DNA of 64,000 nt from Timema cristinae (GCA_039000515.1 JBCFYV010000001.1:56591372-56655371); one strand, 5' to 3'. Numbered from the stretch's first letter, positions 46,651 through 57,978 are shown. A program made the numbers and translations. Notes: generated from the letters alone by a model not told the origin.

Positions 46651-46882
46651 CAGTAGCCCCATGGCTTCTTTGTGTGCTGACTGACAGCTCACAGCTTCTG
46701 ACAGTCAACATTTAGGTATGTACCTCAATTTTTACCATCAAAAGTGACAGCTGCTAAACACATGATTTTGCAGATCATACGGCTCGGCGTAGGGATACAT
46801 AATTTGGTCTGGTAACTTTTCAAAGCTTTTAGCTGTCAGCTGTGAACTGTCAGTCAGCACCAAATAGGCCATGAGGCTACTG
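46651..46882. mobile_element. 232-bp MITE with 48-bp TIRs and TA flanks
   Basis: The left end CAGTAGCCCCATGGCTTCTT, TGTGTGCTGACTGACAGC pairs with the right end in reverse complement CAGTAGCCTCATGGCCTATT, TGGTGCTGACTGACAGT. TA lies directly on both sides (GGTA before, TAGT after), as for Tc1/mariner-group insertions. Inner CTGTCAGCTGTGAACTGTCA is itself semi-palindromic. No coding capacity. Confidence 0.78.
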
Positions 46883-47030
46883 TAGTTATTCCTTCAGTTT
46901 TTTCCCCCTTATCTTATATGCATATGACGGTACACTAACTCTAAATACCGCTTTGCTAATCCCTACAACGGTAGTGTAAATATTCTAATAGTCCAGACGT
47001 TTAGCGAAACGCGGTGAAAATGTACAAAAT
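46883..47030 (+). mobile_element. SINE-B body and worn tail beyond the MITE
   Basis: TCTTATATGCATATGACGG, TGCTAATCCCTACAACGGTA, GTCCAGACGTTTAGCGAAAC and GCGGTG follow SINE-B order loosely. Assignment rests mainly on the split head. Confidence 0.4.
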
Positions 47031-47695
47031 GTATTATCATGCGTTATGATGGCGCAATGTACCAGGGTATTCATGTCAGATAATACTAAAGGAAAGAAAT
47101 TTTGATTTAAAACATTTAAAACGCATTGTTCCATTATTAATGATCAATATTCTTAGGACAAATCTTTTTTTACGTAATTTGGTCTTTTGTTATAAGATCT
47201 ACGCAGAAAAATAGTTTAATTACATAACAAAATGATTTATAAATTAAATAGATGGTATAGAAATGAATTTATTAGGCCTATTACATATCAATAGTATTTG
47301 GGCTAAATTATTTTTAATTTGGTAAATAGCTGATGATTCATCAATTTAAATAAATGAAATGAATTCGCATGGCCACGTTACGAAATTACTCGAAATTAGA
47401 CCTAAATGTTAAACATATTTCGTATATTTTGATAATTATTAAAAAATAAATTACAAATGTTTAGTATGGCTTCCTATAAATTATTGATTTTTTTTTAGTT
47501 TAGCCCGTATGCTTGCGCACCTAATAATAAACTAGACAAAACATTTTATAATAATAATAATTTAAGTTAACATATCCACCTCAAAATGGGAGCTAAAAGT
47601 TGATTAATGTGGACTTGAATTACTTTAAAATATGTTATATACATTATGTAGAAAAATACTACCTTTGAAGATTCTATGGTACCACCGAGTTGTGC

Positions 47696-47726
<31 letters not shown>

Positions 47727-48414
47727 CAGTGAGTTAAAGTATGTGGCGCACTATTCAAATTTAGTGTGGAAGACCTATATTTATCTTAGAATAAACATAC
47801 ACCCCAGGAACAAATTCCAAAAGACAATATATTTCCATAACCTGAAAATCAAAACGTAGTCGCCTTTGCCATGAGCCAAATGTTACCCTGAAATTTTCGG
47901 AACCACTTCGTTTGGTTTATCTCCCGTAATGAGTGAATGGTCAGCGTCTTTAATTCTGAAATTATAGATAAAAGATGGCGTATTAAAATGAAGTTAGCAT
48001 GCAAATTAAACGTAGCCCTACAAAGGCAAAGCCTATACTTAAAATATCTTGTAAGTAGCCCTCTCTATAAGCCATCATTTGTACGTGGAAGGAATTAAGT
48101 TAGGGTAGAATCAAACCACGGAATAACAATAAATGGATGTATTCTAACTTGGGAGCAAAAAAAGAGTGTAACAAGACCCTGGAATAAATGGATGCATATA
48201 TTCTTTGGAATAAAGGCAAGGTACAACAATACCATGGAATAAAAATAATTAATGTATTTTAACTTTGGAATAAGGACAAGTGTAAACATACCACGAAATA
48301 GCAAGGAATTTACGCCGTAGGGAGTTGTGAAAATTTTAACAATGGGCCAGCAGTTTTTTAATTTTTAAATATATTTTTAATATAAAAAAATACTAATAAA
48401 GCGATACAGGAAAA
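47031..48414. other. AT-rich DNA; (TAA)n at 47.70 kb
   Basis: A TAA/ATA microsatellite spans about 47695-47724. In 48,095-48,310 the word GGAATAA(A/C)AATAAATG and similar recur at about 55-60 bp spacing (AACAAGACCCTGGAATAAAT, ACAATACCATGGAATAAAAA, ACATACCACGAAATAGC), a worn minisatellite of about four units. No gene. Confidence 0.4.
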
Positions 48415-48629
48415 TAGTTTAACGTTGTTTATTTGATACATATTAAATAAATGGTACGGAACTCAACACGGACTTTATCTATTGTTTAAAAATGGAGATA
48501 TTTACTCAAAATTCGTAATATATGTAAAACGAAATAATATACACGAGCAAACCCAAGCAAAATTTGCACTATTTCTTACGTAAGATATTTTTTGAATCCC
48601 AGTTTTAAATTTTATAATTTTATTTCTAA

Positions 48630-48630
<1 letters not shown>
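48415..48630 (-). mobile_element. family L, copy 3, first part
   Basis: Reverse complement of the far end of copy 2: AAATGGTACGGAACTCAAC, AAAACGAAATAATATAC, ATTTTATAATTTTATTTC. It is interrupted by SINE-A at 48631. Confidence 0.7.
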
Positions 48631-48662
<32 letters not shown>

Positions 48663-48931
48663 TAGCACCGCGTCTTACTACCCATTCGGGTTATACGCAC
48701 TTACGCTAATGTGTAATGGTAGGGTGATTGTGAGATGAAATGAAGGACCTACAGGTTAACGTGGAATCCGAACCACGGTGGAGACCTGGCATTCCTCACA
48801 TTCACAAGATGTCTTGTCAGAAGTGAAGGAAGGGTTTGGTAATCAGATAAATCTTTGCCGGGACCGAGGATTGAACCCCGGCCGCCAGCATAGAAGTCTG
48901 ACACCTTACCCCTAGACCACCAGGTCACCCG
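48631..48931 (-). mobile_element. SINE-A, full length, inside family L
   Basis: Complete minus-strand copy ending in CCACCAGGTCACC. Flanks TTTATTTCTAAA (48619-48630) and TTTATTTTTAAA (48932-48943) agree at 11 of 12 positions. The matching place in the 39-kb paralogue is empty, which confirms insertion. Confidence 0.94.
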
Positions 48932-50066
48932 TTTATTTTTAAAGAATGTCCTCATTTGTATGTTTGGACCAATACAAATGATCGATTTTGGGTCCACAAG
49001 GGCCAACACTTCGTATTGAAAGTCTACTTCCAGTTAAAGTTTTAATATTTTATTAGGTGTTTCACATCTTCAGATCATCACATTGATATTCCTTTCCTCA
49101 TTTATAAATGTTGACCAATAAAAAATGTAAATATTGACTGTTGAGTCTAAAATGGATATAGATTATTGTTTTACAAACATTTCTCCTAAGAGGTTTAAGA
49201 AAAAATAACATTTAAGCTTTTGAGAGACTTATATTTAATTCATTACAGAATTATTGAGTTAAACTTAAGTAGTATTTCTTTACAACTAGAGCTCACAAAA
49301 TTGTATTAATATATTTGCCAATAGCTCAGACTGTTGGTTTTATAAAAAATATATTTCATATAAAAGGTTTTTATTTTTAATAGTACTACAATTTTGAAAT
49401 GATAAGTTATTTAGTATCTCAAATAGTTATGGAGGTACAGAAATTGCCGCTTCTGTAAAGTACCCTAAAAATATATTTTGATAGTAAAATGGAAATTGCA
49501 ATTTAATTTATAATCTTAATCAACGCCTATATAAGAATTATAATCAACATCGTTAAAACTGATTTTGAAAAAAAATAATTTTTTTTTCCCTTTTCACTTT
49601 TTATTAATCTACTTTTAGTTTTAGAGTTAAACAAACATACAGACAGACTGCATTGCAAAAACAATTTTTTTTAGAATTTACGCATCAGACCGGAGCCCAT
49701 AAAGTCATTTTGCCAAAATATCGAGAGTAGTCATTTTGTTTTGAAATTAAATATAATCAAAATCGTTGGAGCCGATTTTTAGAAAATCGACTTTTTCTCA
49801 TTTTGCCTTTCAGTAAACTACCCTTAATTTTAGGGTTAGATATCCAATCCCAAAAACTCATCGGGGCAACTCTAGGAAAACCCTAGATAACAAGTTTTAG
49901 CCCGATCGGTAAATAGTTTTGCCTCTAGTCGGTGGTATAGACAGTCGGAAATTAAAACCACTTTTTCGTATTTGGAGGGGTCGTGAAACGTCGAGATTCA
50001 TCAAAATCTCGAGTTCTATTTTTTTGACGATCACAATACTTTCTCTTCCTGTAAGATAGCGATAAA
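48932..50066 (-). mobile_element. family L, copy 3, main part
   Basis: Continues the repeat through GTCCTCATTTGTATGTTTGG, TTAATATTTTATTAGGTGTT, AGAGACTTATATTTAA, GGAGGTACAGAAATTGCCGC, AGGGTTAGATATCCAATCCC, TTTTAGCCCGATCGG and GACGATCACAATACTTTC. With the first part it is about 1.35 kb, the fullest copy here. No coding frame. Confidence 0.75.
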
Positions 50067-50073
50067 GTAAAAA

Positions 50074-50074
<1 letters not shown>

Positions 50075-50119
<45 letters not shown>

Positions 50120-50385
50120 GCACCGCGTCTTACTACCCGTTCGGGTTATACGCACTTACGCTAATGTGTAATGGTAGGGTGATTATGAGATGAAATGAAG
50201 GACCTACAGTTTAACGTGGAATCCGAACCACGGTGGAGGCCTGGCATTCCCCACATTCACAAGATATCTTGTCAGAGGTGAAGGAAGGGTTTGGAAATCA
50301 GATAAATCTGTGCCGGGACCGAGGATTGAACCCCGGCCGCCAGCATAGAAGTCTGACACCTTACCCCTAGACCACCAGGTCACCT
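50075..50385 (-). mobile_element. SINE-A, full length, with 13-bp target-site duplication
   Basis: Minus-strand copy with a long (ATT)n tail on plus, ending CCACCAGGTCACC. AAGTAAAAAATTA is perfect at 50065-50077 (overlapping the tail) and 50386-50398. It sits at the end of family L. Confidence 0.95.
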
Positions 50386-50416
50386 AAGTAAAAAATTAAC
50401 GATCATATTTTTAATT

Positions 50417-50702
50417 ATTATGTTCACCACCTATTACTACCCATTCGGGTTATACGCACTTACGCTAATGTGTAATGGTAGGGTGATTGTGAGATGAAAT
50501 AGAGGACCCACAGTATAGCGTGGAATCCGAACCACGGTGGAGGCCTGGCATTCCTCACATTCACAAGTTGTGATTAATAGACGTCTTGTCAGAGGTGAAA
50601 GAAGAGTTTGGCGATCGGATAAATCTGTGCTGGGACCGAGGATTGAACCACGGATCCCCAACACAGAAGTCCGACACTTTACACCTAGACCACCAGGTCA
50701 CC
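50417..50702 (-). mobile_element. SINE-A, full length, long subfamily
   Basis: Minus-strand copy with ACAAGTTGTGATTAATAGAC, so it belongs to the long subfamily like 8.76 and 61.55 kb. It is more diverged than its neighbour at 50.08 kb (CACGGATCCCCAACACAG). It lies only about 30 bp from it. Confidence 0.92.
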
Positions 50703-50761
50703 CTATATTATTCTAAATACTTGACTTTGGGGTCACGATTAGACTGAACTAGTGGCTTCGC

Positions 50762-51024
50762 GACCCGCCTCGGTGGCGTAGTTGGCTAACGCGCTTGTCG
50801 TGTAGAGCTCGACTACTGAGGACGGGGAGATCGAGGTTCGAATCTCGGTCGGGTGAATTGGGGGTGGTTTTTCCTAAATGGTTTTCCACTCTCCCTCCAC
50901 GCAAATGCGGGTTCACTTCCTCTAATTCAACCTTCCCAATTCCCAATCCATTAGCGTAATTAGTATTTAAAGCGTATAACCCGAACGGGTAGTAAGACGC
51001 GATGATAAATATTATTATTATTAT
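50762..51024 (+). mobile_element. SINE-B, full length, with 12-bp target-site duplication
   Basis: Head ACCCGCCTCGGTGGCGTAGT, TGGCTAACGCGCTTGTCG, B box GGTTCGAATCTCGG, body CCACTCTCCCTCCACGCAAA, tail GCGTATAACCCGAACGGG with TAGTAAGACGCGATGATAA and (ATT)n. TAGTGGCTTCGC is perfect at 50750-50761 and 51025-51036. This is the youngest SINE-B here and defines the family ends. Confidence 0.96.
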
Positions 51025-51289
51025 TAGTGGCTTCGCCTTTAAATTGATTGTCATAAAATGAGAAATGTGTTTTAAGGTTCTTTAAAAAGCCACAATCAAC
51101 AAAAGAACGGCTTTACTTCCTTTCCAAAGATGTTGAGCTTCGGATTCCTGTCGCTCAAGAAAAATCCGCCGATCCCGGCTGGGTTAGAACCCACAAATAT
51201 CGGGCCTTGAGGTGAGCCATTCATCCCAAATAGTAATATCAACAGTTCTTAAATATTTGTAATAAACACATTAACATTTGATGATAACT

Positions 51290-51411
51290 TATTTAATCAC
51301 ATGAAATAATTCTCATCAATTTCTAGGACAAGATGGACCGATACTCAAACAATTATTTGTTATGAAAATTAAATTCTATGTTTCTGATGGGAACATGTGT
51401 TATTCAATTCG

Positions 51412-51478
<67 letters not shown>

Positions 51479-51525
51479 TATGTTTCTCTAAAAACTGCAA
51501 ACATACTTCCCTTAACTCGCAATTT
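51290..51525. mobile_element. palindromic element family D, partial copy with (TA)n
   Basis: ATGAAAATTAAATTCTATG, TTTCTGATGGGAACATGTG and, beyond the TA run, CTAAAAACTGCAAACATACT, TCCCTTAACTCGC match the right half of copies at 40.7 and 41.7 kb. A (TA)n of about 31 units replaces part of the arm. Confidence 0.5.
51414..51475. repeat. (TA)n microsatellite
   Basis: About 31 TA units; the Ile-Tyr frames on both strands are artefacts. Confidence 0.95.
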
Positions 51526-52044
51526 TTACCATCCAACCTTAAGAAAAGAAGCAAAGAGTTCTTTAAACGGGACCTGGAGTAGATAGATACATCCATCTCG
51601 ACTTCCGAGTGAGTGATCGGTTGAAAGCTGAGACCCTATAACAAAATTGGGTGTGGGTAAAACTAGAAAGAATGAAGGTAAGGGGGGATAGTTTTCGAAA
51701 TTACAGGGTTGAGGTAAACGTGTAACAAGATGTAAACGGCGGTGACCGGTTGAGCCACCGTAGCCTGTTATTGTCGAATGTTCTACTCCCCTGGAGCAAA
51801 GGGGGCTACATACGCACATGAATACATACACCTGGATATTCTACCGTAAACCTTTAATTACCAGATACATACAGCATCTTCCAGAAATACAGACACCACG
51901 TCCAACCATGTAGAAACCTTTTCTCAGTTGATATCACGTTCCTTGATAATCTGATAATCACTGGTTCGATTATTAACAAGCATAGAATATTAATTACAAG
52001 GAAATAGTTTGTTGACACACACGCACGCGCGCACCGTTCCCTTA
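51526..52044. other. unique DNA, no gene seen
   Basis: 51,640-51,830 is moderately GC-rich (GGCGGTGACCGGTTGAGCC) and looks unique. The minus frame of 101 codons here has no domain. Confidence 0.3.
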
Positions 52045-52200
52045 CAGGGTAGGCAAGAAACCATACATATAGCTCAAAAAACAATAACTTCTTACTTAAT
52101 CAATCCTCACTAAATTTCTCCACACTTACCTATACTTGGATACACCCTTCGTTTAAACAACATTTATACACCGAGTCATGTATGATCTTTTTCACACATT
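52045..52200 (-). mobile_element. LINE 3'-end fragment related to the 30.6-kb relic
   Basis: On minus: TGTGGAGAAATTTAGTGAGG, ATTGATTAAGTAAGAAG and TGAGCTATATGTATGGTTTC parallel AGAAAGTTAGTGAGGATGG, ATTAAGTACAAAG and GAGCCATATGCACAA from the 30.6-kb relic. It is the same element's last 150 bp, with no usable reading frame. Confidence 0.55.
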
Positions 52201-52404
52201 CGTCTACAACATTTAGCCGTAGGGATTAAGAATTTTCACGTATTTTCAGAGGAGCCAATTCCCTATTTGACCCAATGTGAGTGCACACAGCTTGTAGGGG
52301 CCTACAGGCATTATATGTATACATAAACCCTATTTCCCTTTTCTTTCCCCTTTTAATTTAGTCACCTTAGCTATAATTTAAAATTTTGTTTGGGTTTTCT
52401 GTTG

Positions 52405-52537
52405 TTTTATTACCTAAATGGTTTTCCATAGTGAGCATTTCACGCACATTTCCTCCAAATTTCTGCCATACTAACCCCTTCTCCATTAGTGAAAACATGC
52501 GCATAGATTGGATGGGTAGTAGGACACAGTGAAAACA
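52405..52537 (+). mobile_element. decayed SINE-B 3' fragment
   Basis: ACCTAAATGGTTTTCCATAG, CACATTTCCTCCAAATTTC, AACCCCTTCTCCATTAG and GATGGGTAGTAGGACACAG follow the body and tail order of SINE-B. Confidence 0.6.
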
Positions 52538-52574
52538 CAAAGTAAACGGGCAGTTGAACCGAAGAACATTTTAC

Positions 52575-52799
52575 TCACACGCTTCGGTGGCCACATGGTC
52601 TAATACGCTACTCTCGCATTAGTCTAGACTGCCTATGACGGGGAGATTAAGGTTCGAGTCTCGGTCGGTATACTGAGGTCTCCCTCCACGCACATATAAT
52701 TACACTTCCTCTAAGTATAACTTTCCTAATCCCTGAAACATAAGCGTAATTAGTACATAAGCATATAATCCGAACGGGTAGTAAGACACGATGCTAAAA
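52575..52799 (+). mobile_element. SINE-B, near full length
   Basis: Head ACGCTTCGGTGGCCACATGG, GACGGGGAGATTAAGG, GTTCGAGTCTCGGTCGG, tail ATATAATCCGAACGGG and TAGTAAGACACGATGCTAAA. About 20-25 bp of the mid body (the TTTTCCTAAATGG part) are missing. Confidence 0.88.
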
Positions 52800-53939
52800 C
52801 ATGTTTTTTATTTTAAGTTATAATTATTAAATGTCAACACAAAGTCGAGCTAGATCCTTCAGTTCTGTAAATTATGATGCTCAGCATATTAAAAATTGTA
52901 TTGTGAAAGTTAACCTGCAAATACTTAAAGATAGGATTGTAACCTCCACGGCGTCAGCTCGCAGTCGAGCCATACCGACCGAGCGGCTGCCATTTAATGG
53001 CGAGGATCATACCAATATATGCGGATAGAGAGGGCAATGTTGTATTTATAACAGAGGCTCCCACCGCTAATTTCAGTTTTCTAAACCGAGGCTGCTACTT
53101 TATTAATCGATTAACTCGTTTGTCCACACGAGGCTGAGTTGACCCCATTCAAGACCCATTGCTTCACAGAAAATCTAGAAGCACTGGGGATCTAACTCAG
53201 GACCTCTTGATAATATCTCGGAACACTAGACCATAGAGGCAATCAACTAAACGAATAACAAAGAAAGCACCCTCGATAAAAAAAAAACACAACCGTAGCG
53301 CAAAAGTATTAATATAAATAATACAAATATCTTAGGTATTCTTTGGGATCAAACCAAATTATTATAAAAGTAATGCTGAGGTTTCTCTAACCACTCGACC
53401 ACGTATACGGAGCTAGTAAAAAACGTAGACCAACTTTCAGGTGTGAGTACAGTTGTAAAACTTATCGCCACTTTGCTGGGTAGTGTTGAAAGGACAGTGC
53501 TTTGCAAGCACCCTGTAAACTCCAACCAATTTCCTCGATTATTTTTTCTACCTAAATAATAATTAGCTACTGAACTACCGCTCTTGTTACGTGAGGTCCA
53601 TGCTAACTAGGTCCAATCAGGGCCGACCCTGGGAAGACATCACCAATATAATCGACATAAATCGTGAGGTTTTGGGAAACTTTGTTTACTGGCCATAACC
53701 TTAATGAAAATTGAAACTTTTCATCATAAAATAATAATTTAAAAGAAACAAAAAAAAAACTTACAGCTAATTGAACCTTGCTCTATAGAAAGAAAATCCG
53801 GAATTTTGGAAACAACTATTGTAAATATAACCGCATCGAAAATCTAAGTTTCCATAATTCTGAACTCGTTCTAGTGTTTGAGAATGTACCTTGGATTTTC
53901 TGATATCTTTTTTATTTTTGTATTCACAATTATATTCGC
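52800..53939. other. AT-rich DNA with worn SINE head on minus
   Basis: At 53168-53245 the minus strand reads CTATGGTCTAGTGTTCCGAG and CCTGAGTTAGATCCCC, tRNA-type A and B boxes of a worn SINE. The frame at 52831-53028 (+) has no recognised domain. Confidence 0.35.
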
Positions 53940-54620
53940 TAGCTTAACATTTTACACGGCAATGCACCATCGTGCTTTGCATTTTATCACTTTACTCGGC
54001 CACTTAGCACTTGACTGGGAAATTACACATTTACTCATTGACTTACAATCCAATTGACAGTTTAGAACTCGATCCGTTCGCTTGAATCTCAAAATGCGTA
54101 TAAGTGGTAAAAAAACACAGAAAAAACCTAAAAACAACAACTGGGTATCTTATCCCCCTTACACGGCAACTTTATCATTTACTCCAACAATTTTCCACTT
54201 GACTCGATCAAATGTCCCATAATTCGGGCATCTTGTCACTTTATTCGGAGACTTTCCACTTTAATCAGTCAACTTACCGGTTTATTTGGCGGCATGCCGC
54301 TTCATTTGGCAGCATGCAGCTTCACTTGGCAGCATGCCGCTTCACTTGTCAGCATGCCGCTTCATTTGGCAGCATGCCGCTTCATTTGGCAGCATGCAGC
54401 TTCACTTGGCAGCATTCCGCTTCACTTGTCAGCATGCCGCTTCATTTGGCAGCATGCCGCTTCACTTGGCAGCATGCCGCTTCACTTGGCAGCTTGTAAC
54501 TAGCTAGTATCTTATTCGTTAGTTTATCACTTTAATCTGTAACTTAACCAATTTTCTTTTCCCCTTAACACTTTATTAGGGAAAACTATCACTTTATTCT
54601 GCAATGTTATGTTTTATTTA
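53940..54620. repeat. 20-bp minisatellite with degenerate flanks and homogeneous core
   Basis: The core at about 54288-54494 is some 10 units of GGCAGCATGCCGCTTCATTT (20 bp). For some 350 bp left and 120 bp right, words such as CACTTTACTCGGCCACTTAG, CACTTGACTGGGAAATTAC, CACTTTATTCGGAGACTTTC and CACTTTATTCTGC keep the same rhythm with strong decay. Because 20 is not a multiple of 3 and no stop arises, the core is open in all three plus frames (His-Leu-Ala-Ala-Cys-Arg-Phe and similar); these are not genes. Confidence 0.9.
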
Positions 54621-55345
54621 TAAGAAAGTAGTGAGCTCGTGGTAGTTTAATCCACGTGACTGAATTTAAAAAAGGGCGGGTTTTTAGGGTTATCCGTTTT
54701 TCATTGTATTGAACACAATACCTTGTGTGTTATATTAAGAAACAAATTTAAGAGGAAACAGTTTTGTTCATTTAAAATACTAACACTACAAAAGGGTCAG
54801 AGGCACTAGTCCAATTTACAATTTTATATGTAGAGCCCATTCCACCGTTTTTCTTATGGAGGCTCTTAAATATGTTCATAAATAATTCAAACGTAACTAT
54901 ACAACTTTTAAAACACGTCAGGCTAAAACATATTAATGGTTGCATAAAATAATCAAAAGGAACATATGATCGGAACTAATGATTTTTAGTGCTGATACTG
55001 TATAACTGCGACAAACCATTAAACCTAGATGAGTATAAGATAAAGAGTGAGTTTATATCCAATCACGAGAGCATGTGCCTGTAGAGGGGTTTAATGAACG
55101 CCGCGGTGAGCCAAAACCATTCGAGTACTTCCAGTCGTGTTCCAGTCATATTCATACTCCAATCCGACCACCCAAATCAGTTTCAAACAGAGATGTAAGA
55201 TGGAAAATATTCAAGTTTGGAAAATTTTCAGGTGAATTTTCTCTTATCTTTAACCAGAAATTTTTAGATTTTCTTTTTAATTGAAAATTACAGCTGATGT
55301 AGTTACCAGTTTTGAATGCTTTCACTTCAGTTTAATTCCTTTTAA
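54621..55345. other. AT-rich DNA, no gene seen
   Basis: A 69-codon frame at 55075 (+) has no domain. Nothing else recognised. Confidence 0.3.
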
Positions 55346-55597
55346 ACCCACTTGAGTGATCGCATGGTCTGCGACAGTAAATTCGCAATAGACTAGACCA
55401 CCGATGACGGGCGGATCGTGTTTCAAACCCAGTCGGTCGTACTGAGGGCTATTTTATCCAAAATGATATATCACCCTCTTTCCACGGAAATGCGGGACAC
55501 TTCATCTAAATTCAACCATCTTCATACCTACCCTATCAGTGTAATTAGTACATAAGTGTATAGCCCACATATGTAGTAGGACGCTGTGCCAAAATAA
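55346..55597 (+). mobile_element. SINE-B, full length, diverged
   Basis: Head CTTGAGTGATCGCATGGTC, GATGACGGGCGGATCGTG, body ATTTTATCCAAAATGATAT and TTCCACGGAAATGCGGG, tail CATATGTAGTAGGACGCTG. The hairpin arm ACCCG has decayed (GCCCACATATG). Confidence 0.8.
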
Positions 55598-57431
55598 AGA
55601 TATCAAGGACGTTAACATTATAAATATTATCAAATGGGCTCCCATAAAGAAAAATAGCCATTCAATTTCTCTGCTCACACTCACGTATTGCCTACAGAAC
55701 ATGGTAGTTTAATGTGTTACTAAATTAAGACCTTTTTAGATTAGAAATGTTAATACTTGAATATTTAATCAAGGCCTTAAACATTAAAGAACAAATTTAC
55801 TTCCTCTGGAAATTTAATGATCTAAAATTTTACCAAAATTTGTTAATCTCTAACTGCCATAAGGTGTTTGTATTATATTTTCAGTATATCTAGAGTAAAA
55901 TAATGTTTATGTTGGCATAGGTATTTACTTACCGCTCTAGCCAAACCCAAATTTCCTCCCCCCCTCCCCCCCCCAACCCAACTCGTCTCCATACACGATA
56001 TTTGATAACTTTAGGTATATATGTACTATGAATATCATCTATGAGGGGAATAAAGTTCTTCACTCTCTCGATATATCAGCCTTGAAAACCAAACCTTCTG
56101 TTCTAAAAAATGATGAAACTACTTGTGGTTGGTCTTCAGATAGATCAAAATTAGTTATTCCTTTACTGCATACAACCTTGCGAGCTATGCGATACTAAAT
56201 ACCAAATACACTGCTTCAGTTATTCCATTTAATTTAATTTTATACAAATTCAAATGATCGTGGGCATAGCGTAATTTTTATCAGGACTTTTAATCTTAAT
56301 TTTAAAAGTTGGTGTTTAAGTTAAACTATGCTTATGAGTTATGACAGATATTCAAGAACTTTTTATAATAATACAATATTTTGAAAATTAAATTAAATGC
56401 ATTTACTAAATCCATACTTATTTATATTTTCCAAAAAATAGTTTAGTATAAAATCCGCTAAAATACGTAGCTTAACTCGAGTTCTGTTCCATCTCACCTT
56501 AACGTAGTTAAATTAAACACCCCAAATAAAAACTCGTAAAAGGAGAATACATCAAACCAACAAACATTTAACTAATATATTGCCTATTTTAGTTTTTCCT
56601 TCAAGATATAATTTTGTTTCTCTTCTCAAAGTACAATCAATGTACCACGTCTTTTAGAATTTTCCGTATTAGCCATATCATATTATTCCTCAAACACACT
56701 CTCCCCTTTCCTAATTTCTTCTCCACTTGGTATAATTAAGAGCACTTACTGATATGACAGGAGGACAAAGAGACGATGCAAGTGATCAGTGCTCCACCTA
56801 GGAGGCTAGGGAAGGATCCTTCAACGTGGTTCTCCCTTGCAGGTCTCCAAATTATTGCCAATTAATCTGTGTGAGCTGTTGTTGGTATTACAGTGAGACG
56901 AGGAGTTGGGGAAGAGAGAGAGGGATAGTCTGTTACAGTAGAATACGGTCACTTCCTCTTGAAAATCCACCGAGTAAGTAAATGGCAGTTATAGTCTCGT
57001 TTTCGGACAAGCGAAAAGTGATGATCTCATTCATTGAAAGGAAACGAATTTTATTGAAAATATCCATCCAAATTAAAATAAATATACAAATTTATACTAA
57101 AAGAGCAAATCACAATATTTTTTCAACCAGCGCCATTATCATAATTAAATAGGATATATTTAACCTTACATTGATATTGCCACATAGTTTAGTTAAGATT
57201 CAAATAAACTATTGATTAAAAGCCTAAAATAAATGTTTGTTTCGAAAAACAATTTACCCTTATGCTAGTTCTCGAATGAGCTACCATATCTTTGGGACGA
57301 TTTTGACTAACTTTACTTGATCCAAATCTGACAGTTTATGCAATCATTATTTTTAAAAGTAAACGCCCCATTCAAATCGTGTTTCAAAAAATAGTCCTTG
57401 TTTTCATAGTTATTTTGGCCGAAAATTAATG
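55598..57431. other. AT-rich DNA; C tract at 55.96 kb; unique island at 56.75-57.01 kb
   Basis: A C-rich tract lies at 55959-55976. 56,750-57,010 is unique and moderately GC-rich (GGAGGCTAGGGAAGGATCC, GGGAAGAGAGAGAGGGATAG). No exon supported. Confidence 0.3.
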
Positions 57432-57650
57432 ATTTTTTTATAACCAAATCTTACTACCCGTTCGGGTTATACACCTATGTACTAATTACACTCATGAGTT
57501 AGGGATTAGGAAGGTTTTAATTGAGAGGAAATACACCCACATTTGAGTGGAGGGAGAGTGGAAAACCATCCTCAGTGTACCCGACCGGGATCGAATCCCA
57601 ATCTCCTCATCATCGGCAGTCTAGTCTACTAAGAGTAGCACGTTATACCT
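57432..57650 (-). mobile_element. SINE-B, near full length
   Basis: On plus: AATCTTACTACCCGTTCGGG (tail), GGGATTAGGAAGGTTTTAAT, GTGGAGGGAGAGTGGAAAAC, GTACCCGACCGGGATCGAAT, CAGTCTAGTCTACTAAGAG. The extreme 5' head is eroded. Confidence 0.85.
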
Positions 57651-57744
57651 GTAGCATGTTAAACCGGCTATTTAACATCTACAATAAAAATACCACAAAT
57701 ATTATTAACATAATGATTTCAAGATCTAATATATTCAAATAATA

Positions 57745-57978
57745 TGTTCGGGTTATACGCTTTAAGTACTAATTAAGCTAATGGATTAGGAATTGGGAAG
57801 GTTTGAATTAGAGAAAGTGAACCCGCATTTGCGTGGAGGGAGAGTGAAAAACCATTTAGGAACACCACCACCCCACCCCCCCAGTTCACCCGACCAAGAT
57901 TTGAACCTCGATCTCCCCGTCCTCAGAAGTCGAGCTCAACACGACAAGCGCGTTAGTCAACTACGCCACCGAGGCGGG
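57745..57978 (-). mobile_element. SINE-B, young subfamily, 3' domain truncated
   Basis: On plus from GTTCGGGTTATACGC to ACGCCACCGAGGCGGGT, with AACACGACAAGCGCGTTAG. It is the same subfamily as the 50.76-kb copy (GTTGGCTAACGCG head). A C-rich expansion (ACCACCCCACCCCCCC) lies in the body, and the last bases of the tail are missing. Confidence 0.9.

Noticed and set aside
54212..54507. Three overlapping plus-strand frames with His-Leu-Ala-Ala-Cys repeats
   Set aside because: A stop-free 20-bp repeat is open in every frame; not a repeat protein gene.
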